A DNA stretch of 64,000 nucleotides from Streptomyces sp. SID8374 (lineage in GTDB: Bacteria > Actinomycetota > Actinomycetes > Streptomycetales > Streptomycetaceae): assembly GCF_009865135.1 (NCBI RefSeq), contig NZ_WWGH01000004.1, positions 1-64,000 on the forward strand, read 5' to 3'. The notes below the pieces were generated by a model that saw only the letters and a program-made list of their open reading frames with translations, was not told the DNA's origin and did no database searches. The translations under genes and the position numbers were made by a program. This document shows, one piece after another, positions 56,872-62,378 of this stretch (position 1 is its first letter; the number at the start of each line of letters is the position of its first letter).

Positions 56872-56898
56872 CGCCGCGACGAAACCCGCCCCGCCCCG

Positions 56899-56930
56899 GG
56901 TCGGCCCTGTTGGGACCAACAGGGCCGACC
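56899..56930. repeat. Dispersed palindrome, copy 13 (perfect, terminator-like)
   Basis: Fifteen-base arms around GA make the longest perfect copy; the inner 18 bases CCTGTTGGGACCAACAGG match the family core. Twenty-eight bases after the preceding stop, it could also serve as terminator of the traB operon. Confidence 0.85.
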
Positions 56931-56969
56931 TGCTCTGAACTGCACCAACCTACAGACGCGAACAAAAAG

Positions 56970-57010
56970 TTGGCGAACTCTATACAGGCCAACAAAAAGT
57001 TGGCATTCTG
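56970..57010 (+). promoter_or_regulatory. GCCAAC-type operator promoter, copy 2 (altered -35)
   Basis: GCCAACAAAAAGTTGGC (56988-57004) overlaps -10 CATTCT (57004-57009), as at 36081. The TTGACA is missing: TATACA takes the -35 place, so this copy may be weak. It precedes the gene at 57064. Confidence 0.65.
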
Positions 57011-57063
57011 GTTGCGCGGCCCCAACCGGTGGCCGGCGAAAAAGACAAGCAGGAGGAACCGGC

Positions 57064-57453
57064 GTGAACAAGAACAAGCCCAGCCGCCTCAAGTCCTTCT
57101 TCTTCGGCCTGATCGGGCAGGCGTACGTGTGCGAGTCCGCCGAGGAGGTCCGCGAGGCCATCACGGAAAGCGCCTTCACCGCCTCGCCGGGCCGGGTGCA
57201 GGCGCACGCCCGCGGAGCGGGCGGCCTGAGCGACTCCCTCGCTTTCCAGCCCGGCCTGCTCGACCTGCACGACGATCTGCACGACGCCTGGCACTACCTC
57301 ACCGCGCTGAAGGCCCGTGCCCGCGACCTCGGAAACGGCGCCCTGGTCGACCACCTCGGGGCAGCGGCCGACTCCACGCGCGATGTCCTCCAGGCCGTAG
57401 CCGCCGCCGCCGAGAACACCGTCCCCTCCCCCGCGCTCCCCGCGCACCAGTAG
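57064..57453 (+). CDS. Hypothetical protein (129 aa)
   Basis: GTG at 57064 with GCAGGAGGAACC upstream. KNKPSRLKSFFFGLIGQAYV gives a basic start with a short hydrophobic stretch; the rest is helical (CESAEEVREAITESAFTASP, DDLHDAWHYLTALKARARDL). Under the GCCAAC-type operator together with the HIT and Pycsar-like operons, so it may share induction. No known domain; a small regulatory partner is possible. Confidence 0.6.
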   Translation: MNKNKPSRLKSFFFGLIGQAYVCESAEEVREAITESAFTASPGRVQAHARGAGGLSDSLAFQPGLLDLHDDLHDAWHYLTALKARARDLGNGALVDHLGAAADSTRDVLQAVAAAAENTVPSPALPAHQ

Positions 57454-57458
57454 ACCGC

Positions 57459-57504
57459 CCCGTGGCGGCCGCCATCCCGGCCAAGGAGCTACGGCCGCCA
57501 CGGG
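57459..57504. terminator. Terminator
   Basis: CCCGTGGCGGCCG and CGGCCGCCACGGG, 13 perfect pairs with a 20-base loop, right after the 129-residue gene. Confidence 0.7.
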
Positions 57505-57637
57505 CCTTCCGACCCGCTCCAGGGGGAGCAGGGGGAACGCCTATCCTCCCTGATCCGCCTGGAGCGCCCCGTGCCGGTCAGGCCCGGCCTCTCCCGGGGC
57601 CGCCACACCGCCGGCACCGGCACCCACCCGACACGGT

Positions 57638-57660
57638 CAGGCCCATTGGACCTAACGGGC
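57638..57660. repeat. Dispersed palindrome, copy 14
   Basis: Core CCCATTGGACCTAACGGG (57642-57659). It lies between the 57064 and 57687 genes, 27 bases before the GTG. Confidence 0.75.
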
Positions 57661-57686
57661 CCAACCACCATTGATCAGGAGAGAAA

Positions 57687-57877
57687 GTGTTCAACGCCGG
57701 AGACATCGTGCAGTTCCTCTCGTGCGACGACGACCCCAGGGCCATCGGGAAGACGGGCCGGATCCTCGACGAGGTCCCCCCGGCCCGCTGACCGACCACC
57801 GCTGGACCGCCGACCGGATCGGCGTCTGGATCGGCCCCGTCCTGGTGCGCAGCGACGAGATCCGGAAGGTGGGCTGA
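57687..57877 (+). pseudogene. Small gene with a frameshift at a C6 run
   Basis: GTG at 57687 (VFNAGDIVQFLSCDDDPRAI) with AGGAGAG upstream. Coding stops at 57791 within DEVPPAR, but one extra C in the CCCCCC at about 57776-57781 restores EVPPGPLTDHRWTADRIGVW ... RSDEIRKVG to 57877, immediately before the next gene at 57880. Either a homopolymer error or a real frameshift. The 62-residue product is an unknown small beta-barrel-like protein. Confidence 0.6.
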
Positions 57878-57879
57878 CC

Positions 57880-58485
57880 ATGCGACTGGACTGGATGAGC
57901 CGCGCCGACCGGCGCCGCTGGAACTCCGCCCGCACCATCACCGACCTCGGCGAACTGATGGCCCTGTGGCTCGAAGGGGAGATCGCCTCCCGCCCCGGCT
58001 ACCAGCCCCGCTTCGGTCCCGACGAGGAGACCGCGCACCTGGTGCCCGGCCTCGCCGCCCTGTGCCGTACGGGCTACGTCACCACCTGCTCGCAGCCCGG
58101 ACTCGTCGAACTCGACGTCGACGGCCGATGGTGGGAGCAGCGCGCCGCCATCCAGCTGGTCGTCACCGACCGCGCCCTCCAGCACCGACTGGTCGAGGCC
58201 GCCCGTACCGCCGGAATGATCGTACGGATCAACGACTACCGCCGCGGCGGCGTCCAGGGCCCGCCCGTCGTCGTCACCAAGGTGGACGACGAGCCCTTCA
58301 CCGCGTTCGGCGGTCGCATCGGCCGCGCGGATATGCGCAACCAGTGGCCCGAGCTCGGTCGCAAGCTCTACGCCCAGGTCGCCTACGGCACCTACCTCTC
58401 GGTCGTCGCGTCGGAGTACGGCCCCGCCGGCGAACGGCTCTGGGAGATCCTCGCGCTGCTGAACGAGGCCCCGCAGGCCCGTTAG
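57880..58485 (+). CDS. DUF6919-like hypothetical protein (201 aa)
   Basis: ATG at 57880. WMSRADRRRWNSARTITDLG, LMALWLEGEIASRPGYQPRF, ALCRTGYVTTCSQPGLVELD and WWEQRAAIQLVVTDRALQHR. The fold is alpha/beta; RPGYxPRFGPDEET-type features are those seen in Streptomyces DUF6919 proteins. The stop TAG (58483-58485) is provided by palindrome copy 15. Function unknown. Confidence 0.7.
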   Translation: MRLDWMSRADRRRWNSARTITDLGELMALWLEGEIASRPGYQPRFGPDEETAHLVPGLAALCRTGYVTTCSQPGLVELDVDGRWWEQRAAIQLVVTDRALQHRLVEAARTAGMIVRINDYRRGGVQGPPVVVTKVDDEPFTAFGGRIGRADMRNQWPELGRKLYAQVAYGTYLSVVASEYGPAGERLWEILALLNEAPQAR

Positions 58486-58497
58486 TCCCAACAGGTC
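58474..58497. repeat. Dispersed palindrome, copy 15
   Basis: CCCGTTAGTCCCAACAGG (58478-58495) supplies CGT-TAG, the last sense codon and stop of the 57880 gene. The base before ACC is T (GTTAGTCC), a variant. Confidence 0.75.
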
Positions 58498-58532
58498 CAT
58501 TTCCTGCTGACCCACACCCGAAGGAGCACTTC

Positions 58533-58679
58533 ATGTCCGAGCCCGAGCAGCAGCCCTCCAGCTTCGTCGTCACCGAGCGGACCGCCCCCGACACCGTCAC
58601 CACCGTGATCGTCACCACCGAGGGCGTCACCGCCCACGACTGCCCCGGCGGCCTCACCGCAGACGACCTCGTCGACTAG
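58533..58679 (+). CDS. Very small protein (48 aa)
   Basis: ATG at 58533 with CGAAGGAG eight bases upstream, a strong site. MSEPEQQPSSFVVTERTAPD ... VTAHDCPGGLTADDLVD is acidic, with beta-like VTTVIVTTEGVT. Flanked by palindrome copies 15 and 16. The good ribosome site and the hairpin downstream support a real gene; function unknown. Confidence 0.5.
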   Translation: MSEPEQQPSSFVVTERTAPDTVTTVIVTTEGVTAHDCPGGLTADDLVD

Positions 58680-58753
58680 CCACCCCGGCGCCGCCCCCGT
58701 CCGGCCCGCGCAGCCGGTCTCCGCCGACCACCTACGCGTACTGCGCCGCCCCA

Positions 58754-58776
58754 GGCCGCCCCACCTTGGGGCGGCC
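58754..58776. terminator. Terminator
   Basis: GGCCGCCCC and GGGGCGGCC around ACCTT, followed by TTT; one of the few with a T-run. Ends the 48-residue gene. Confidence 0.8.
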
Positions 58777-58793
58777 TTTCGCATTTCCAGAGA

Positions 58794-58823
58794 GTTGCCC
58801 CTGTTCGGGCTAACAGGGGCAAC
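58794..58823. repeat. Dispersed palindrome, copy 16
   Basis: GTTGCCCCTGTT and AACAGGGGCAAC, perfect 12-base arms around CGGGCT. The copy is 38 bases upstream of a GCCAAC-type promoter. Confidence 0.75.
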
Positions 58824-58860
58824 CGCGTGGTGGGCTAACTGAAACTTGGCCAACCCTGTA

Positions 58861-58890
58861 TTGACATTGCCAACTTTGAGTTGGCATGAT
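58861..58890 (+). promoter_or_regulatory. GCCAAC-type operator promoter, copy 3
   Basis: TTGACA (58861-58866), an 18-base spacer with GCCAACTTTGAGTTGGC (58869-58885) and CATGAT (58885-58890). Nearly the same as 36073-36102. A partial upstream palindrome (ACTTGGCCAACC) precedes the -35. Drives the 58942 gene. Confidence 0.8.
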
Positions 58891-58941
58891 TTGGGGTGTG
58901 GGCAGCGGCCCGCACCGACCCAGGAAGAAGGAGTCGCCACC

Positions 58942-59445
58942 ATGGAGCAGCAGACCCCACCGTCCCCCGGCCTTGACGAACTGATCGCCCGGCGGGCCGC
59001 CGCCGACGCCAAGCTCCTGCAGGCCCGCACCGACGTGGTCGCCGAGATCAGCCGGACCGACAACAAGGCGTCCGCGCTGCTCGCCGCCTTCGGGCTCCCG
59101 CTCGCCGTCCTGGTCGCCGCCGTCCCCGGCCAGGACCTGCCCGCCCCGGCCGTGATCCTCGTCGGCCTCGGCACGGTCGGCCTGGTCGCCGCGATGATCG
59201 TCGTCCTCCTGGTCATCCGCCCCCGCCTCGGCGGCAACACCCGGGGTTCGTACTTGCACTGGGCGACCTGCACCCCCGAGCAGGTTCGCGCCGATCTCGC
59301 CGCCGACCTCACCGCCCAGCGCATCGTCAAGCTCTCCCAGATCGCCGCCGCGAAGTACCGCGCGCTCAGGACCGCCATCGACATCACCGCCGGCGCCCTG
59401 GTCCTCCTGGTCCTCGCGCTGGCCGCCGCCCTCGCCCTCAACTGA
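58942..59445 (+). CDS. Pycsar-effector-like membrane protein (DUF5706)
   Basis: 167 residues, ATG at 58942 with AAGAAGGAG ahead. Residues about 25-50 read TDVVAEISRTDNKASALLAA, the signature 'DxKAsALLA' helix of DUF5706/Pycsar-type effectors, then two membrane segments (about 45-63 and 68-90, APAVILVGLGTVGLVAAMIV). A third hydrophobic segment (TAGALVLLVLALAAALALN) ends the protein after LSQIAAAKYRALRTAI. Pycsar effectors respond to cUMP/cCMP made by a cyclase; no cyclase is encoded nearby. So it may be an orphan, or have a different trigger. Under the same operator as the HIT operon. Confidence 0.7.
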   Translation: MEQQTPPSPGLDELIARRAAADAKLLQARTDVVAEISRTDNKASALLAAFGLPLAVLVAAVPGQDLPAPAVILVGLGTVGLVAAMIVVLLVIRPRLGGNTRGSYLHWATCTPEQVRADLAADLTAQRIVKLSQIAAAKYRALRTAIDITAGALVLLVLALAAALALN

Positions 59446-59491
59446 CCGACCTCTGGCCCACCGGCCACCGCAACGAAGGAGATCCGCCACG

Positions 59492-59668
59492 ATGCTCACC
59501 CTGATCCGAAAGATCCTCACCCGGCTGACCACCCCGCTGAAGACCGCGTCGTACTCCTGCGGCAAGTGCGGATTCAAGGTGGAGGTCACCGACTACCCCG
59601 ACGGCGTCGACCGCGCCCTCGACATCGGCCTCACCCACGCCTGTAAGCCCCGGCCCAAGAGCCTCTGA
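59492..59668 (+). CDS. Small zinc-ribbon-like protein (58 aa)
   Basis: ATG at 59492 behind GAAGGAG. MLTLIRKILTRLTTPLKTAS leads to SYSCGKCGFKVEVTDYP and THACKPRPKSL. CxxC and HxC can bind zinc, as in small ribbon proteins. Sits 46 bases after the Pycsar-like gene and may be co-transcribed. Ends before a long hairpin. Confidence 0.55.
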   Translation: MLTLIRKILTRLTTPLKTASYSCGKCGFKVEVTDYPDGVDRALDIGLTHACKPRPKSL

Positions 59669-59670
59669 CC

Positions 59671-59720
59671 CCCGGGACGGGCGGTCACCCGGCTACCCAC
59701 CACGCGCCGCCCGTCCCGGG
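59671..59720. terminator. Terminator
   Basis: CCCGGGACGGGCGG and CCGCCCGTCCCGGG, 14 pairs around a 22-base loop, beginning two bases after the zinc-ribbon stop. Confidence 0.7.
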
Positions 59721-59796
59721 TCCACCCATCCGCTCCAGGGCCGGAGCAGGGGGCAGACACATCGTCCCTCACACCGCGAGACGGAGCCCGATCACC

Positions 59797-60027
59797 ATGA
59801 GCCCCACCCGACCCGACACCCCCGAGTCCACCGCCGCGAAGGAGCGCCTCGACGCGGCGGCCGCCACCCGGGACAAGGCCCTCGAAGCCGCGCACCGCAC
59901 CTACTGGAGCGCGGTCGCCACCGAGATCCGGGCGAAGAACCTCACCCAGGCCGCCACCGCCGCGCACCTGGACTTCTCCCGCGAGCACATCCGCAAGCAG
60001 ATCAAGCGCTACACCGACAACGGCTGA
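59797..60027 (+). CDS. Small HTH-like protein (76 aa)
   Basis: ATG at 59797 (MSPTRPDTPESTAAKERLDA). A coiled helix (AATRDKALEAAHRTYWSAVA) then KNLTQAATAAHLDFSREHIR and KQIKRYTDNG, an HTH with recognition helix SREHIRKQIKRY. Small resolvase- or CopG-like DNA-binding protein of unknown target. Followed by palindrome copy 17. Confidence 0.6.
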   Translation: MSPTRPDTPESTAAKERLDAAAATRDKALEAAHRTYWSAVATEIRAKNLTQAATAAHLDFSREHIRKQIKRYTDNG

Positions 60028-60147
60028 GGACGCCCCAGCCCGGCACGCGCGCGGACCAGCACATGCCCCGGGGGCGGCCGTCACGGCCAAGCGACCGACC
60101 GCCCCCGGCTGCGCCGCATCCTCGCTCGCATCCTGGCCAGCCTCGGT

Positions 60148-60180
60148 CAGGCCCGTTAGACCCAATGATCCCAACAGAGG
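60148..60180. repeat. Dispersed palindrome, copy 17 (extended)
   Basis: CCCGTTAGACCCAATGATCC with CCAACAGAGG after it: the right arm is interrupted by an extra GATCC. A 5'-truncated coding fragment begins just to its right. Confidence 0.7.
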
Positions 60181-60207
60181 ACGTCCGGGCGAACCCGCCC
60201 GCACTGT

Positions 60208-60390
60208 CACCCCGACGCGAACCTCGTCGTCGGCATCTCCTCCAACGTCGGATGGGACGTGGCCTTCAATCAGAGCGGCGCCTCCCTCCTGTCGATCGCC
60301 GCCCCGGCCTCGCAGGCCGGCGCCTCCCAGGTGGCCGAGATCGTCCGGGCACTCGTGCGCGGAGAACTCGGCAACCCCTTCCGCCGCTGA
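60208..60390 (+). pseudogene. 5'-truncated coding fragment
   Basis: The sequence reads HPDANLVVGISSNVGWDVAF, SLLSIAAPASQAGASQVAEI and ends RGELGNPFRR at the stop, with strongly biased codons. No start codon exists in frame upstream; it opens immediately after palindrome copy 17. The front of the gene seems lost at or near the palindrome. Confidence 0.5.
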
Positions 60391-60402
60391 AATGCCACCG
60401 CG

Positions 60403-60998
60403 ATGACCGACGCCACCAACCACCACGCCGTGCTGGACCTGCTGACCGAGGCCGCCCGCGCGCGGTCCACCGCCCGCGCTCTGACCGACGCCGTCGTGCC
60501 CCGCAGCCTGCACCGCCTCACCTGCGGCGGCTGACCCCCCCCCGACCCGAACCCGGCGGGGCCGCCGAAACCGGCCCCGCTCCTCTTGAGGAGCCCCATC
60601 CCGACCTCGGCGCCGTCCGGCTCACTCAGTCCCAGGAGGACGGCCGCCTCCTGGCCGTTATCGAGACCCCCGTCCAGCACGGCCAGCTCGCTCCCAGCGT
60701 GCGCCCGCCGTACACCGTGCGCGACTGGGAGACCGACCGGTACGCGTACTCCTCCGACGGCGACCACCTGCCCCTGCAGGACCCTGAGGACGAGTCCCAG
60801 CCCGCCCTGTTGCTCTCCGCCACCCTGCGCCTGCCGGCGGACGGCTGGACCCTGCACCAGCCCGCCGGGAAGTGGCCCGTCGAGGAGCTGCTGATCGACG
60901 ACGCCAAGCAGGCCGTCGCCGTCGCCGTGGCGGCCGTCAACCGCACCGCCGGGCACATGGTCGCCAAGCTGGTCGGCAGCGAAGGCGGCCACTGGTGA
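60403..60998 (+). pseudogene. Probable frameshifted gene
   Basis: ATG at 60403 gives MTDATNHHAVLDLLTEAARA up to a stop at 60534. The C8 run at 60534-60541 follows; downstream coding (GAVRLTQSQEDGRLLAVIET, YAYSSDGDHLPLQDPEDESQ, KQAVAVAVAAVNRTAGHMVA) is in a different frame to 60998. Joining them needs one base change in or just before the C-run. The acidic C-terminal domain shows no known motif. It overlaps the next gene (GTGA). Confidence 0.5.
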
Positions 60999-61231
60999 CC
61001 GGCCTGCCCGACCCGGCGGACATGTCCCACGCGATGCTCATCGCCCTGCTGATGCACCACGGCGGCTCCATGGACCTGCCCGCCGCGGCGTTCGAGGCCG
61101 ACGCCCTGGGCGACGGCCACGGCGCCCACCACGCGGTGCAGCTCGCCCCGCTCGGCAACGACACGGTCCGCCTGTCCGTCGTCGCCCGCCCGCCCGGCGA
61201 TACGGCCGGCATCGAGGTACGCGACCGGTGA
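60995..61231 (+). CDS. Small hypothetical protein (78 aa)
   Basis: GTG at 60995 overlapping the previous stop. MTGLPDPADMSHAMLIALLM and HHGGSMDLPAAAFEADALGD, then VQLAPLGNDTVRLSVVARPP. Resembles short Streptomyces proteins with an SSD-like HxxGGxxxLP start. No known motif. Confidence 0.55.
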   Translation: MTGLPDPADMSHAMLIALLMHHGGSMDLPAAAFEADALGDGHGAHHAVQLAPLGNDTVRLSVVARPPGDTAGIEVRDR

Positions 61232-61282
61232 CCACCGGCCGCACGGAGTAGGACACTCGAAGCACCAACCGAAGGAGAGGCA

Positions 61283-61567
61283 GTGACCGCACAGCCCGAG
61301 CACCAGGACGTCGTACCGCCCATGCGCACGCTCGCCGAGCTGCGCGCCGCCCTGAGCGTCTGGGGCATCCCCGGCGACGCCGACACGTTCGAGAAGGAAC
61401 TGGCGGACACGGACCTGGACGACCTCACCCGTGTCCGCGAGATCACCCAGGCGTACCGTCACCGGGTCCTGCTGCGGTGTGACCCGCAGGCCATGGCCGC
61501 TCTGATGCGCAGCAGCCAGGACGTCGCCTACGAGCTGGACCAGAAGATGACCGAGGACGCCCGGTGA
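61283..61567 (+). CDS. Hypothetical protein (94 aa)
   Basis: GTG at 61283 with GAAGGAGAGG upstream. Helical: RTLAELRAALSVWGIPGDAD, TDLDDLTRVREITQAYRHRV, MAALMRSSQDVAYELDQKMT. Overlaps the next GTG (GTGA). No known family. Confidence 0.6.
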   Translation: MTAQPEHQDVVPPMRTLAELRAALSVWGIPGDADTFEKELADTDLDDLTRVREITQAYRHRVLLRCDPQAMAALMRSSQDVAYELDQKMTEDAR

Positions 61568-61839
61568 CCCACGCGTTCTTCAGCGACGCCGCCGAGAAGA
61601 TCCTGCGTGGCGACCTCGGTGTCAGCGAGCAGACGGCCGTCCGGTCGGTGCGGGCCTCCCTGGAAGAGGACCCGACCCCCGATCACGCCCGCGGGCTTCC
61701 GGACGCCGACCACCGTTCCGAGTCGTACGCCATCGACCTGCTCCCCGAACAGACCGGCGGACGCGGCATCACCGTCGTCTACCGACACAACCAGGATCTG
61801 GACGCCGTGCTGATCCTCTGGCTCATCGCCGGCCCCTGA
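61564..61839 (+). CDS. Hypothetical protein (91 aa)
   Basis: GTG at 61564, co-translated with the 61283 gene. FFSDAAEKILRGDLGVSEQT, RASLEEDPTPDHARGLPDAD and HRSESYAIDLLPEQTGGRGI then VVYRHNQDLDAVLILWLIAG, a compact mixed alpha/beta protein. ELL- or ParE-like size, but no toxin motif is visible. Ends before a perfect hairpin. Confidence 0.6.
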   Translation: MTHAFFSDAAEKILRGDLGVSEQTAVRSVRASLEEDPTPDHARGLPDADHRSESYAIDLLPEQTGGRGITVVYRHNQDLDAVLILWLIAGP

Positions 61840-61850
61840 CATCCCACCTC

Positions 61851-61889
61851 CGAAGCCCCCGGCCGCGCTGCCTGCGGCCGGGGGCTTCG
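61851..61889. terminator. Terminator
   Basis: CGAAGCCCCCGGCCGC and GCGGCCGGGGGCTTCG pair perfectly over 16 bases around GCTGCCT; closes the small-gene operon. Confidence 0.9.
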
Positions 61890-62030
61890 TCGTGTCCGGC
61901 TGCCCGGCCGTACGAGAGCGCACCGGGGCGGACATCGTCCTGCATTCTGCGTAGGCCCGGCTCGCCGCTGGCCACGGTCATGACGAGCCACTCGCCCGCT
62001 GACTACCGTCCGCAACCGATCCGCCAAGCC

Positions 62031-62050
62031 GTCCGCGAATCGCGGACGGG
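62031..62050. repeat. TGTCCGCG-type palindrome, copy 5
   Basis: GTCCGCGAATCGCGGACGGG. Perfect eight-base arms CCGCGA/TCGCGG with flanks, upstream of the relaxase gene. Confidence 0.6.
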
Positions 62051-62068
62051 CCCCCGGCTCAGGTATCT

Positions 62069-62100
62069 GCCCGGCGGGCCCGTCGGCAGGCCCGCCGGGC
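62069..62100. terminator. Hairpin
   Basis: GCCCGGCGGGCC and GGCCCGCCGGGC pair over 12 bases around CGTCGGCA; terminator-like, following the operon terminator at 61851. Confidence 0.6.
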
Positions 62101-62287
62101 TATGTCGCCGGACATAGTCACCGGGTCGCAGGGGTAACGGGCATACCGGCGTGAATCGGTACTCCTGGTGGGCTGCTTCTTGGTCAACGGGCGATCCGGA
62201 GTTACGGTCAACGCTCTCTCGATGCCCAGGTGCCTGTAGTGACTTCTGGTCGTGTTGTTCAAGATCAAAATGCAGCTATGGACAAAG

Positions 62288-62311
62288 GGGGTTCCCCTGT
62301 CGGGGAACCCC
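62288..62311. other. Candidate oriT hairpin before the relaxase
   Basis: GGGGTTCCCC and GGGGAACCCC face each other across TGTC, 68 bases before the relaxase start. MobF relaxases often cut beside an inverted repeat near their own gene. The position is suggestive only; no nic consensus is recognised. Confidence 0.4.
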
Positions 62312-62378
62312 GGCCACGGCCGGGAGGAGCGAACTACTGCACAACCGCACAAGCTGCGGGAACGGGGAGGGCCGCCGG

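Larger units (their letters stand above)
61890..62378. other. Leader of the relaxase gene, non-coding
   Basis: 490 bases with no supported gene. Holds a TGTCCGCG-type palindrome (62031), a long hairpin (62069), two GGTCAACG direct repeats (62179, 62208), and a hairpin before the relaxase start (62288). A promoter and an oriT are both expected here. Confidence 0.45.
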
